64,000 nucleotides of DNA from Nonomuraea helvata (GCF_039535785.1 NZ_BAAAXV010000009.1:1488001-1552000), one strand, 5' to 3'; shown: positions 34,887 to 43,757, counted from the stretch's first letter. The notes: a model not told the origin generated them from the sequence alone. Program-made: numbers and translations.

Positions 34887-35426
34887 TCAGATCATACTCC
34901 GATGCGGACGATTTATCGCCTCGGGCAAACTTGCATAGATCAGTTCTTTAAGACTATTTCCGCTCATGTCGAAGTGCCGTGCAGTCAGCCGACATCGCAG
35001 AGCGACTATTCGCCAGTTTTTATCACGCGCTAGACTCTCCGAGAGCTTTGCACCTGCCGGTGTTGCCCTTACTGCTATTCGCCCTCGACCGGGCACGGTC
35101 TGTATTAGCCCCATTCCGATGAGGGCTCCAACTATTGGATAGTAGTTGTCATCCCATGGGCCGAACTTATATCTGACCATGCGACTCTCAACTGCAAGCC
35201 TTTCGGCGTCCGTTGGACTCGAACCCCGAAGATCCATGGTAGGGTCCAACTCGAATGCGAGCCGCTCTAGCATGACGGGGTAGCGTATCAAGAAATCCAG
35301 CTTAGCAAGCTTTGTTAGGCCATCAATACCTCCGCCTCGCGGCTTCGTGAAGCTAACTACTAGTAGCAGTACGCGCGCTACGTGGTAATCCAACTCCTTC
35401 GCTCTGCCAGTATTATCTGTGGTCAT
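34887..35426 (-). CDS. Middle component of the ABC-3C-like system (probable)
   Basis: 179 aa, soluble. RVLLLVVSF and GIDGLTKLAKLDFLIRYPVMLERL suggest a winged-helix-type N-terminus, followed by MVRYKFGPWDDNYYPIVGALIGMGL. This layout, between a nuclease gene (4 bp overlap) and an SMC-like ATPase gene (21 bp gap), fits the middle components of predicted ABC-3C conflict systems. The assignment rests on position and size as much as sequence. It probably bridges ATPase and effector. Confidence 0.65.
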   Translation of the reverse strand: MTTDNTGRAKELDYHVARVLLLVVSFTKPRGGGIDGLTKLAKLDFLIRYPVMLERLAFELDPTMDLRGSSPTDAERLAVESRMVRYKFGPWDDNYYPIVGALIGMGLIQTVPGRGRIAVRATPAGAKLSESLARDKNWRIVALRCRLTARHFDMSGNSLKELIYASLPEAINRPHRSMI

Positions 35427-36718
35427 CGCACATCATCCTGGTCAGAAAGCTTTTCGTAATCCTTAGGTATCAACGCGAGTTGTTCGGGTGCAGGCGGAGC
35501 GAGGGTCCAAGGCGCCTCACCGTTTGCGTTGAATTCGTCAGACCACCAGACTTCGCACTCATCAGTTAGCTGATAAACACATCCCATCAGTTCGGGAGGG
35601 CCGACGGGAAGATTTGGCTTGATGGTAGAGTCGCCAAGTAGTTTGCTGAGTTCTCTGTGCATCTCCATGCCATAGGCTCGCCCAGGAACCCTTGTAGCAC
35701 TTTCAGCCATACCCGCACGATTCGCCACTTCAGATCTGATGCGTCGCACTTCATCACCGAAGCGAGTGGGCACGTCGGATCTGTATGCTGCCTCCACTTC
35801 GAACCAATCGCGCCGCAGACGTGGAGCGCTTCTCAGCACTGTAGGCCCAACGCGACCTGCCCTTAGCTTTCGGCTCATAGCACTTATCGCAAACTCTCCC
35901 CCTATGTGACTATCGCTAGTTATTGGGATTCCGGCTGCTACAAGTGCTGCTACGAGGCGGCTACGAGTTATAGTTCTTCGACTCCGCTCCTCCTCGACAA
36001 GACTTTCTCTGCTGGCCCAGACGCCGTTTGGAGCGTCTACATCGAGCCCATTCACAGCTTCCACCACTAAAGAGAATGCAGCATTGTAGACTTTTCGAGC
36101 AGCTGCTGGCTGAAGCCCGAGACGAACGAGGATTGGACGGGCAACTTCTTCGATTACGAAAGCCCGCAGTCCGATCTCGTCACCCGATGTTACTGATATC
36201 CTCAGCGACTGCAAGAACCGAGACGCCGAGGAAAGGTCTTGAGCGCCGAGGCCGGTCGCCAGAACGCCTGCATAGTAGGCGAATTTCTGGTCGTTATCAG
36301 GCAAATTGAGGTCGCTGTCTAGAAGCTTTTTCAACGCACCCGCTTGCCCCTTACCCGGCTTCAGGGCAGCATTTGTGACGAGATGACACTTGTGTTCACT
36401 GCCACTCGCGACCCATCGCTTATAGAGCGTTCCAAGGCCACCTCGACCACATAGCTCCGTGATCGGCCAGTCGCCTTGATCGGGACGTCGATGTTTAACG
36501 GATACAAGCCAATGCGGGCCAATTCCGTCCACACCTGAGCAGATGAAGTCTGTATGCCATTCGCATAGCACCCATGGAATTGGCTCGATCAACATGCGAA
36601 GGCAGTCCTGAACGGTACACGCATATTGGTACGCGAACCATCTCGCCGTCTCGTGACCACGGTCCTCGCTTGGGCGTTGAGCTAGTGGGCCCTCAAGCGG
36701 AGGCTCGACATCATCCAC
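35423..36718 (-). CDS. PD-(D/E)XK-type nuclease effector of the ABC-3C-like system (DUF4297/Cap4-like N-terminus)
   Basis: 431 aa. The N-terminus has ETARWFAYQYACTVQDCLRM, then E53 and D56 in CEWHTDF, and LVSVKHR with K75, the E-D-xK pattern of dsDNA endonucleases like those in Cap4/DUF4297 proteins. The remainder (about 100-431) is helical with no recognised domain. It is the first gene of the leftward operon; its stop overlaps the middle gene (ATGA). Expected role: DNA cleavage when the ATPase senses invasion (inference from related systems). Confidence 0.7.
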   Translation of the reverse strand: MDDVEPPLEGPLAQRPSEDRGHETARWFAYQYACTVQDCLRMLIEPIPWVLCEWHTDFICSGVDGIGPHWLVSVKHRRPDQGDWPITELCGRGGLGTLYKRWVASGSEHKCHLVTNAALKPGKGQAGALKKLLDSDLNLPDNDQKFAYYAGVLATGLGAQDLSSASRFLQSLRISVTSGDEIGLRAFVIEEVARPILVRLGLQPAAARKVYNAAFSLVVEAVNGLDVDAPNGVWASRESLVEEERSRRTITRSRLVAALVAAGIPITSDSHIGGEFAISAMSRKLRAGRVGPTVLRSAPRLRRDWFEVEAAYRSDVPTRFGDEVRRIRSEVANRAGMAESATRVPGRAYGMEMHRELSKLLGDSTIKPNLPVGPPELMGCVYQLTDECEVWWSDEFNANGEAPWTLAPPAPEQLALIPKDYEKLSDQDDVR

Positions 36719-37020
36719 TTTGGCAACGTAAACCCGTGCCTTGGGGGGTGTCTAGATCTAAAGACCACTAGTTTCTGCTTTCACAGCACGAGCCAGAGCC
36801 AGGTCCACTGCAACCGCCCAGTTGTGTAACGCGTGCCCGTTCCTGCGCGATGTTACATCAGGGTTTGCTGTGACATGTGATTTCTGCAACTTTGTTCGAA
36901 TGAAGAAGTGCAGATCCCCGCAAACTAACTGACCTGCGACGAAGCGTTTGCACACTCGTCAAGCTGGCTCTCAAGCGAGAAGCCATGTACCTCGGATTCA
37001 CGAGACGATAGCGTCGCGTT
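36719..37020. other. Promoter region between ABC-3C-like operon and Nudix gene
   Basis: About 300 bp of relatively AT-rich DNA between divergent genes. It contains GTAACGCGTGCCCGTTCCTG (36828 region) related to the 26699 palindrome, and no coding frame I can support. Confidence 0.45.
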
Positions 37021-37584
37021 GTGGGTAATGACGCTGAACTTACGCGCTGGGTTGTGCATGGGGAGCGGTTGGTCTATGACAACCGGTGGATCCGGTTGGG
37101 GCTGGCTGACGTTGAGATCCCAGGCGGAGAGCGGTTCGAGCATCACGTCGTGCATCTGGATCGGGCTGCGATCGCCGTCGTGCTGGATGAGCAGGACCGG
37201 GTGCTGATGATGTGGCGGCATCGGTTCGTGTTCGATCGGTGGGGATGGGAGCTTCCGGGCGGGCTGATCGAGGCCGGTGAGGACCCGTTGGTAACGGCTC
37301 TGCGGGAGGTAGAAGAGGAGACCGGGTATCGGCCGGCGGGTCTTGAGCAGCTGGTCTCGTATCAGCCGATGGCGGGGATGGTCGACTCCGAGCACATCTT
37401 GTTCGTGGGGCGTGGGGCCGAGCTGGTGGGTACGCCTGAGGGTGAGGTGGAGGCCGACCGGCTTGAATGGGTCCCCATGAGTGAGGTCCCGGGCATGATC
37501 GCCCGCGGGGACATCTGGACGTCGGGGACGTTGATCGGGTTGCTTCAGGCTCAGGTATGGCTCAACGGCCGAGGGCGCGGTTGA
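37021..37584 (+). CDS. Nudix hydrolase of AICE backbone
   Basis: 187 aa with a GTG start. The Nudix box runs from GGLIEAGEDPLVTAL to REVEEETGY (about 80-103), with all catalytic glutamates present. AICEs such as pSAM2 carry a Nudix gene linked to transfer control (family knowledge). It hydrolyses a nucleoside diphosphate derivative; the substrate is unknown. Its 3' end overlaps the convergent regulator gene by 23 bp. Confidence 0.85.
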   Translation: MGNDAELTRWVVHGERLVYDNRWIRLGLADVEIPGGERFEHHVVHLDRAAIAVVLDEQDRVLMMWRHRFVFDRWGWELPGGLIEAGEDPLVTALREVEEETGYRPAGLEQLVSYQPMAGMVDSEHILFVGRGAELVGTPEGEVEADRLEWVPMSEVPGMIARGDIWTSGTLIGLLQAQVWLNGRGRG

Positions 37585-38779
37585 CGGCTTTCGACAGGTC
37601 GTCGATGCGGCGGCGTTGTCGGCGGCTGCCGGTCATGGTGGCCAGTTGCTGTGCGCGTTGAATGTGGGGCTGGGCGGCCTCCGGGTCGCCGGCTGCCAGG
37701 AGGGCGTGTCCGAGGTCGCAGCGGACGCCGGATTCGGCTCTGTTGTAGGTGCCGTCCATGCCAGCCAGGGCTGAGCGGAGGTCTTCGGCGGTGGCCGGGT
37801 CGCCGAAGCGGACGAGACAGTTGCCGCGCCAGCGGGCTATGTGGTGGGCGTTGATGGACAGGTATGGCATGTCCGGGTCGCCGTCGCCTTCGGGGAGAAG
37901 GGCGGCGGCCTGGTGGAGGGCAGCGCGGCAGGTGGTCTCGTCGCCGAGGATGGCAGCGGCTTCCGCTTCGGCTGCTGAGAGCCAGGTGCGGAGCCGGGCC
38001 GGTACGTGGGCGCCGTGCTGCTCGTGAACATGCTGCAGGAGTTCGGTGGCTTCGGCGGGGCGGCCGAGCTCCATCAGGACGTACGCCTGTTCGCCAGAGA
38101 CATAGGCCAGCAGGGCCGCGTCGTCAGCCTCGTATGCGGCGGCCTTGGCGCGCTCGTAGTGCGTCCAGGCGTCGTTGAGTGCCAGGGTGTTGATGGCCTG
38201 CCATCCCGCGAGTGAGGCGGTCTCGGCGAGGAGGTGGGCCAGTTGGGCGCGGAGGCCGGGGCGGATGGCGTGGCGGTGGGCGCGCTGGATCTGGGCCATC
38301 TGGGCGTGCATCTTGTCGGCGATGGCAGGGCCTCCGAGACGGCGGTCCAGCAGGCGCAGATTGTTGGTGTCGGTGCGAAGGATCATGACTGTCGTGGGGT
38401 CGACTGCGGCGGCGGCGTCCAGGCGGTTGATGAGTTCGGTGGTTTGTTCTTCGTGTTCGTCGTCATGGTCGCCGGTGGGTGAGGCGATGTCGAGCGGGGC
38501 CAGGCCGAGGAGCATGCGGGCGTGGTCGGGCAAGCGTAGGCCGGAAGCGATGCGCTCGATGACGGCGAGTTCTTTGATCGTTCCGTTGCCACGCAAGATG
38601 GCGTTGACGCGGGGCTGACCGAGTCCGGTGGCGGTGCCGATGCGGACCTGACTGGCGCCGTATTTGACCGCAAGACCGAAAAGTCCGGCAATGTCGCGCT
38701 CTCTAAGAATTTCCCGGGTCTGTTCCTGTTCCCAGACAACGGCGGGTAGTTCAATTGGGTCGAACGCGCCATTCTGCAT
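37562..38779 (-). CDS. HTH-TPR regulator of AICE
   Basis: 405 aa. An Xre-type helix-turn-helix lies near residues 40-85 (ASQVRIGTATGLGQPRVNAI). The rest is Ala-rich helical repeats of TPR type from about 110 to the end (AWTHYERAKAAAYEADD, AEATELLQHVHEQ). Such regulators are common in actinomycete mobile elements, sometimes responding to peptides. It faces away from the small AICE genes starting at 38888. Target unknown. Confidence 0.75.
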   Translation of the reverse strand: MQNGAFDPIELPAVVWEQEQTREILRERDIAGLFGLAVKYGASQVRIGTATGLGQPRVNAILRGNGTIKELAVIERIASGLRLPDHARMLLGLAPLDIASPTGDHDDEHEEQTTELINRLDAAAAVDPTTVMILRTDTNNLRLLDRRLGGPAIADKMHAQMAQIQRAHRHAIRPGLRAQLAHLLAETASLAGWQAINTLALNDAWTHYERAKAAAYEADDAALLAYVSGEQAYVLMELGRPAEATELLQHVHEQHGAHVPARLRTWLSAAEAEAAAILGDETTCRAALHQAAALLPEGDGDPDMPYLSINAHHIARWRGNCLVRFGDPATAEDLRSALAGMDGTYNRAESGVRCDLGHALLAAGDPEAAQPHIQRAQQLATMTGSRRQRRRIDDLSKAVNRALGR

Positions 38780-38887
38780 TGCTGACCTCCGGCTTTGTCA
38801 TGCCCGGATGATGCATTGCCGTGTGGCGGAGCCTATATCCCATCGTCGTATATCAGCGTGGGATAGGTAAGAAAAGTATCGGCAACC

Positions 38888-39313
38888 ATGCTGTCCGGCA
38901 TGACAACGCCAGTCAGATGCACAGAGTGCGAGGGACGGGGCTGGAAGATCGTCACCCGGCGCGGCCACGTGGCGGCTTCGGGGCTGGGTCTGGCGGCTTC
39001 CGCCCAAGAGGACTGCCTGTACTGCCCAGGGCCGGCCGAGACGCCGCGGGAGCGGTTCGAGTGGGAAGTCCGCATCACCTCGGAGCAGGGCAACGCCCTG
39101 GGGCCATGCGGGTCCTCTGCCTTCCAGGCCACCGCGATGGACGAGCTGCGCAAGGCGATGCGGAGCATGCCGGGTGACGCCTCTATTCGGGGCAGCATCG
39201 TGCACAAGGTCTTCGACTTCGGTGCGGGTGCGGACGGCTGGTCAAGCCGTCATATCTTCCGGGCATATCTCGACCCGGCGGGTTCCGTGCTATTTGTGCG
39301 GGTCGCCAAATGA
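38888..39313 (+). CDS. AICE protein with zinc-finger-like CxxC pairs
   Basis: 141 aa from the ATG at 38888 (an ATG at 38900 is possible). CTECEGRGW and EDCLYCPGP near the start make a treble-cleft-like four-Cys site. The C-terminal half is alpha/beta with no family I can name. It is the first of three overlapping small genes before the GntR repressor. Confidence 0.6.
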   Translation: MLSGMTTPVRCTECEGRGWKIVTRRGHVAASGLGLAASAQEDCLYCPGPAETPRERFEWEVRITSEQGNALGPCGSSAFQATAMDELRKAMRSMPGDASIRGSIVHKVFDFGAGADGWSSRHIFRAYLDPAGSVLFVRVAK

Positions 39314-39645
39314 TCGCCCCCATGATGATCAGTACGGATCCCTGCCGGTCGGCCGAGCTTCTTCAAGAGGCTTTGCACCACGACGGAATCAAGGCCGATG
39401 TCCATGACGGTTATGGGCTGGCGTTGGTTTCGGTCTGGGTGGGCCTGGTCGTGTGGTGCGACGGTGGGCGCTTTTGGTGGCGTACCGGGTGGAATGCCGG
39501 TCGTCGGCGGGTCATATATGCATGGCATCCGGCGACTGATCCATTTCGGGCGGCTCGACGTATCGCTATGCGGTACGAGGAATTGCGTACCCAGCAATGC
39601 GCCGAGGTGGGCCGACACGAGGCGTCCTCAGCGGAGCCTCAGTGA
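39310..39645 (+). CDS. Small AICE protein of unknown function
   Basis: 111 aa. It starts with an ATGA overlap on the previous stop. SAELLQEALHHDGIKADVHDGYGLALVSVWVGLVVW and a Trp-rich centre (FWWRTGW) are typical of small AICE proteins. No catalytic motif seen. It overlaps the next gene by GTGA. Confidence 0.6.
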   Translation: MIAPMMISTDPCRSAELLQEALHHDGIKADVHDGYGLALVSVWVGLVVWCDGGRFWWRTGWNAGRRRVIYAWHPATDPFRAARRIAMRYEELRTQQCAEVGRHEASSAEPQ

Positions 39646-40124
39646 GCGGGGCGTGGGAACGCGTCGGGAATCGCGCAACGATCGTGACCATGGAGCACAG
39701 CCCCGCCTCCACGCGGGCCTACCGATCGATGTTGATCGGGCGCGAAGGACTGGTGGTGGCGGTGCTGCGCAATGGCAAGGTCGCTCTCCTGAAGCTCGAC
39801 GGTGAGTGGTACGACCTTCCGGAAGGTGTGCAGCGTTGGGCTGTCGCGTGGGATGACCTCGCGATTCATGAGCCGGCGGGCGAGTCTGAGGTCGCTGTCC
39901 AGACGTACGTGGCCGGCTTCACGAGAGAGGGCCGCGTCCTGAAGCAGCACGCCGTCGTGCCTGGAACGAAGGTCGCCATCTGTTCTTCGCCGGTCAAACC
40001 GCTGCCCTTCTGCGGTTGGTCGCTGACCTTCTCCCCCAATGCCCCACAGGCGTGCGCGACGTGCCTCACGCTCCTCGATGCCCTTGATCGAGACGGCAGT
40101 ATGGTCACTATGCCCGCACCCTGA
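39642..40124 (+). CDS. AICE protein of unknown function
   Basis: 160 aa from the GTG at 39642, chosen because it overlaps the upstream stop (GTGA). The later ATG at 39690 is the alternative. LIGREGLVVAVLRNGKVALLKL is a beta-rich core. FCGWSLTFSPNAPQACATCLTL adds cysteines that may bind zinc. No family recognised. Confidence 0.55.
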   Translation: MSGAWERVGNRATIVTMEHSPASTRAYRSMLIGREGLVVAVLRNGKVALLKLDGEWYDLPEGVQRWAVAWDDLAIHEPAGESEVAVQTYVAGFTREGRVLKQHAVVPGTKVAICSSPVKPLPFCGWSLTFSPNAPQACATCLTLLDALDRDGSMVTMPAP

Positions 40125-40160
40125 TGGGGCCTGACAAGCACATCCTTAGCCGGTACTGTG

Positions 40161-40175
40161 CTTGTGCGCATAAGT
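40161..40175. promoter_or_regulatory. Operator-like site upstream of the GntR repressor
   Basis: CTTGTGCGCATAAGT is an imperfect palindrome resembling the paired sites at 40941-40994. It lies 24 bp before the repressor start, consistent with autoregulation. Confidence 0.55.
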
Positions 40176-40198
40176 GCAAGAGCGAACGGGCGGTTGAG

Positions 40199-40915
40199 AT
40201 GAGCATGGACTTCGCCCCACCGAAATACGCCCAGGTGATGAGGGCTATTCAAGAGCGTATCGAGTCGGGCGAGTACGCCCCGGGCGACATGCTGCCGTCC
40301 GAAACTCAGCTCGTGCGCGAATTGGGCGTCGGCCGAACCACGGTAGTGCGTGCCCTTCAGACGTTGGCCATGCAAGGTTGGATCGAGCGCGAGCACGGGC
40401 GCGGCTCCTTTGTGAAGGGTCGTCCGGAGAGTGCGGCCGAGCAGGTACGGCCCAGCCAGGCGACGACCGAGCAGGGCGAGAGCGCCGATGCGGTGGTGGA
40501 AGCCGGGCGCGTACCAGTCCCCCGGCATGTAGCGCGTCTGCTGGGTGTCGCCGAGCAAACCCCCGTGATCATGCGTAAGCGGGTGGCTCGGCAGGCGGAC
40601 GTGATCTCGGCGGTAGAGACGGTCTGGGTGCCGCTGGAGCATGCCATCGGCACCGACCTGGACAAGCCCGAGCCCCTGCGGCGCGGCATCCGCCAGCACC
40701 TCCAGGCCATCAAGCACCTGCGCTTCGACCACATCACCGAGCGAGTCAGCGCGCGCATCCCCACTCAGGAGGAAGCCGAGCTGCTCGGGTCATCCAACCC
40801 GGTCCTCGCCGTGCTGGCCACCGTGCATGATCCGGCCGGCAACGTGCTGATGGTGGTGAGCCTGGCTCTGCCCGGCAGCCTGCACGAACTCGAAGATGTC
40901 TTTAAGGTGAGCTAA
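40199..40915 (+). CDS. GntR-family repressor of AICE (KorSA-like)
   Basis: 238 aa from the ATG at 40199. The winged helix (about 10-75) contains MLPSETQLVRELGVGRTTVVRAL and REHGRGSFV. A UTRA-type effector domain follows (about 95-235). In pSAM2, KorSA represses pra, and here the gene is followed at once by a large operator-like repeat and the Pra-like gene, matching that circuit (inference from synteny). Confidence 0.85.
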   Translation: MSMDFAPPKYAQVMRAIQERIESGEYAPGDMLPSETQLVRELGVGRTTVVRALQTLAMQGWIEREHGRGSFVKGRPESAAEQVRPSQATTEQGESADAVVEAGRVPVPRHVARLLGVAEQTPVIMRKRVARQADVISAVETVWVPLEHAIGTDLDKPEPLRRGIRQHLQAIKHLRFDHITERVSARIPTQEEAELLGSSNPVLAVLATVHDPAGNVLMVVSLALPGSLHELEDVFKVS

Positions 40916-40940
40916 CTCTTACCCGCCACTTACCAGTCAT

Positions 40941-40994
40941 CCACTTGTGCGGACGAGTTGCCATCACCTATTCTCAACTCATGCGGACAAGTGG
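40941..40994. promoter_or_regulatory. Paired operator sites before the Pra-like gene
   Basis: ACTTGTGCGGACGAGT (about 40943-40958) and ACTCATGCGGACAAGT (about 40977-40992) are both imperfect palindromes and together form an inverted repeat with 20 bp arms. Likely GntR/KorSA-like binding sites controlling pra. Confidence 0.75.
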
Positions 40995-41037
40995 ACGAGC
41001 GAATGAGGGGCTCTCCACCGCTATCGAGAGGAACAAC

Positions 41038-41463
41038 ATGGCAATCCAGGGACCCATCCCCGTCACCTACACCATGGTCTTCCCGCACGGCTGCTACATC
41101 GTCGGCGAGGTCGAGCCCGTCAAGGACTTCGACGCCTCGTCCAACGGCAGGTTCGTGCAGGCACGCGACAAGCAGACCGCAGAGCTGGTCTGGCAGGTCG
41201 CGGTCATGGACGGTGACCCGACCCTCAAGCCCGCCCAGAAGACGGTGGCGGTCAAGATCCTCGCGCCGGTCCAGCCGATACCGCCGCAGCCGATGCCGGG
41301 CCTGCCGTTCACGCCGGTCGAGTTCGACGGCATGTCCATTACGCCGTACGTCAACGCCGCCGGTCGCCTCGCGTACTCGATCAAAGTCCGCGAGATGCAC
41401 GCACCCCGCCAGACCACCCAGCCCGCCCAGAACAAGGCTTCGGCCGGAAAGGACGCCGCCTAA
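41038..41463 (+). CDS. pra: Replication, integration and excision activator (Pra-like)
   Basis: 141 aa from the ATG at 41038 after GAGAGGAAC. AIQGPIPVTYTMVFPHGCYI, VGEVEPVKDFDAS, ELVWQVAVMDGDP and PFTPVEFDGMSITPYV are the conserved blocks of AICE Pra-type proteins. In pSAM2, Pra activates rep, xis and int expression. Position after the KorSA-like gene and before tra/rep agrees. Confidence 0.8.
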   Translation: MAIQGPIPVTYTMVFPHGCYIVGEVEPVKDFDASSNGRFVQARDKQTAELVWQVAVMDGDPTLKPAQKTVAVKILAPVQPIPPQPMPGLPFTPVEFDGMSITPYVNAAGRLAYSIKVREMHAPRQTTQPAQNKASAGKDAA

Positions 41464-41730
41464 ATGACCCGTCGCCGTACCCCGCGCAACAGCGTAATCC
41501 GGCTGACCACCGGGCACGCCGCCCACACCCTCAACCACCCGTACGCCCACCGGGAGCCCGTCCTGGCGCTCGACTTCGGTGCCACCTCCGTCCTGGTCAC
41601 CACCAGCGGACCCGTGACCGTGGAAGACCTGAAGTTCGCGCGCCAGCTCGCCCGCGAGGCCCACCGCTTCGCCCGCTCCATCGAGCGCAGCTTCTACGGG
41701 CTGCCCGACGGCAAGGGGGTCGCGGCGTGA
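41464..41730 (+). CDS. Small AICE protein of unknown function
   Basis: 88 aa, starting at the codon after the pra stop. VLALDFGATSVLVTTSGPVTVEDLKFARQLAREAHRF suggests a beta strand pair then a long helix. It overlaps the next gene by 4 bp (GTGA). Similar paired small genes lie between pra and tra in other AICEs. Function unknown. Confidence 0.6.
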   Translation: MTRRRTPRNSVIRLTTGHAAHTLNHPYAHREPVLALDFGATSVLVTTSGPVTVEDLKFARQLAREAHRFARSIERSFYGLPDGKGVAA

Positions 41731-42044
41731 GTCTCGGCCCGTACACCTACGTCACCCTGTCCCTGCGACCGGAGTCCACGCCGCACGTCGGCGTTTCCTT
41801 CCACACGCCCGACCTCAAGGTCCGCGCCGGACTCCTGCTCAGTTGTTCGCGGCCGTACCTGGAGTTCAACTCTCACGAGGCCGACGTGCACATCTCCACC
41901 ACTGGAGCCGGGCCGGTCACCGACACCGACCTGACCATCGCCCGCGAGATCTTTACCGCTGCGGCTCGCTACCTGGCCGACTGCGAGCAGCTGCGCGCCG
42001 AACAGTCGGCCAGCACCAAGGACGCCACCGACCCGGCGGCCTGA
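41727..42044 (+). CDS. Small AICE protein of unknown function
   Basis: 105 aa, GTG start overlapping the previous stop. VTLSLRPESTPHVGVSFHTP and LTIAREIFTAAARYLADCEQL repeat the beta-then-helix plan of the preceding protein, suggesting the two are distant paralogs. Function unknown. Confidence 0.6.
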   Translation: MSLGPYTYVTLSLRPESTPHVGVSFHTPDLKVRAGLLLSCSRPYLEFNSHEADVHISTTGAGPVTDTDLTIAREIFTAAARYLADCEQLRAEQSASTKDATDPAA

Positions 42045-42052
42045 CATGAGGC

Positions 42053-42086
42053 GGGGCCGCTGGAAGCGGCAACTTCCGGCGGCCCC
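42053..42086 (+). terminator. Hairpin between the small AICE genes and tra
   Basis: GGGGCCGC (42053-42060) pairs with GCGGCCCC (42079-42086), with an inner GGAAG/CTTCC. It may end the pra transcript or attenuate tra expression. Confidence 0.6.
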
Positions 42087-42129
42087 TCGGTTCTCCCCTG
42101 ACTTCCACATCACGAGAGGTTCCTAGCTT

Positions 42130-43557
42130 ATGTTCAAGCGGCTGCCTGGCGACGAGGCGCGCAACCTCGTCTCCACCACGCCCGACACGGCCGTCGTCTT
42201 TCGGCCGGCCGTCGTCAAGACACCCGCCATCATCACCATCGTCATCCTCATCGGTCGCATGGTCGCCAGGCTCGTCCGTACGATCTGGCGCCACCCCATC
42301 GCGACCGTCATCCCAGTGGCCATTGGTGCCGTCTGGTACTTCTACGGCTGGCCCATGGCGGCGTCCCTGTCCGGAACGGTCGTCTTGGCCCTGGCCTCCT
42401 GGGCGTTTATCGACCGGCCGTCGTTCGCCCGTCTCGTCGGTCACCGGCTGCTGGCCTGGTGGCGACTCTTCTGGATCTACCGGCGGCACTGGCAACCCGT
42501 CATGATCGTCTCCGGTCTCGGCCGTCACATCCGGGGCCGCGACTACCTCCCCCGGCTCGGCAAGGTCACCTGCACCTCGTGGGCCGACCTGGTCACCGTG
42601 CGCATGCTCAAAGGCCAGGCAGTCAAGGACTGGGCGGATCGCACCGACCACCTGGCCCAAGGCTTCGGCGCGAAGTCGTGCCGCGTGGCCCTCTCCCGGG
42701 CCGGTCGGTTGACGGTGACCTTCCCACGCAGCGATCCACTCGCCTCGCCCCTGCCAGCGCTCGCCATACCGGAGAAGCCAACCGTGGGGCCAGTCGAGAT
42801 CGGCAAAGGCGAAGATGGGCGGCCGTGGCGGCTCAAGGTGCACGGCACCCATGTCCTCGTCGCGGGCGCGACCGGGGCCGGCAAGGGATCGATCATCTGG
42901 TCCGTCATCCGCTCTCTGCTCCCCGCCGCCCGTGCGCACCTGGTCGAGTTGTGGGCGCTGGACCCCAAACTCATGGAGCTGTCCTACGGGCGCGACCTGT
43001 TCGGCGATCGGTACGCGGCCACTCCCGAGGAGTGCGCCGACCTACTGGACGAGGCTGTCTGCGTCATGCAGAAACGGGCTGCCCGGTTCGCCGGACTCCA
43101 GCGCTCCCACACGCCCACCGTCGATGATCCGTTCGTCCTGGTCGTGGTCGATGAGGTGGCGTTCCTGACCGCCTACCAGTCCGATCGGCAACTCAGGCAG
43201 CGCATCTCCGCAGCACTAGCCACCCTGACCACCCAAGGGCGCGCCGTCGGCGTCGGCGTCCTGGCTGCACTTCAGGACCCGCGCAAAGAGGTCATGAACA
43301 TCCGCAACCTCTTCCCCGACAAGATCGCCCTCCGACTCGACGAATCCGAACAGGTAGACATGGTCCTCGGCGACGGCGCACGCGACCGTGGCGCTCTCGC
43401 TGACCACATCTCGCCAGTTCCGGAGATCGGCGCGGGCGTCGGCTACGTCCGGCTGGAAGCCAACCCCGAACCCCTCCGGGTCCGCGCCACCTACGTCTCC
43501 GACCACGACATCCGCGCCATGGTCGACGCCTACGCGCCGCACGGCGGTGCGGCATGA
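42130..43557 (+). CDS. FtsK/SpoIIIE-type DNA translocase (AICE transfer protein, Tra)
   Basis: 475 aa. Hydrophobic segments lie at about 35-55 and 62-95. The motor domain has Walker A VAGATGAGKGS (about 242-252) and Walker B VLVVVDEVAFL (about 335-345), with a late GDGARDRGALADHI. Family knowledge: AICE Tra proteins are membrane hexamers moving double-stranded DNA between mycelia. It overlaps the next gene by 4 bp, starting the tra-rep-xis-int run. Confidence 0.88.
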   Translation: MFKRLPGDEARNLVSTTPDTAVVFRPAVVKTPAIITIVILIGRMVARLVRTIWRHPIATVIPVAIGAVWYFYGWPMAASLSGTVVLALASWAFIDRPSFARLVGHRLLAWWRLFWIYRRHWQPVMIVSGLGRHIRGRDYLPRLGKVTCTSWADLVTVRMLKGQAVKDWADRTDHLAQGFGAKSCRVALSRAGRLTVTFPRSDPLASPLPALAIPEKPTVGPVEIGKGEDGRPWRLKVHGTHVLVAGATGAGKGSIIWSVIRSLLPAARAHLVELWALDPKLMELSYGRDLFGDRYAATPEECADLLDEAVCVMQKRAARFAGLQRSHTPTVDDPFVLVVVDEVAFLTAYQSDRQLRQRISAALATLTTQGRAVGVGVLAALQDPRKEVMNIRNLFPDKIALRLDESEQVDMVLGDGARDRGALADHISPVPEIGAGVGYVRLEANPEPLRVRATYVSDHDIRAMVDAYAPHGGAA

Positions 43558-43757
43558 AGATCTGTTTCCACGGCACCGCCGACGAAATCAGCCTGGTCGC
43601 AGGCCGTCCGCTGCTGCTCCTGCTGACCGCCCGAGACCTGCCCCGCATGCGGGTCTTCGAGCTCTATCACCCCCGCATCCACGCTCACCCGCGACTGGAG
43701 CACTACCGGCTCTGCGCCCTCATGACCGAGACGACCGACGAAGGGAGGACCGCATGA
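43554..43757 (+). CDS. Small AICE protein between tra and rep
   Basis: 67 aa. ATGA overlap with tra and again with rep. CFHGTADEISLVAGRPLLLLLTARDLPRMRVFELYHPR is compact and soluble. No family recognised. Conserved position suggests a real gene. Confidence 0.6.
   Translation: MKICFHGTADEISLVAGRPLLLLLTARDLPRMRVFELYHPRIHAHPRLEHYRLCALMTETTDEGRTA

Noticed and set aside
40378..40850. Alternative plus-strand frames inside the GntR gene
   Set aside because: The GntR/UTRA reading has clear family motifs; the others are low-complexity.
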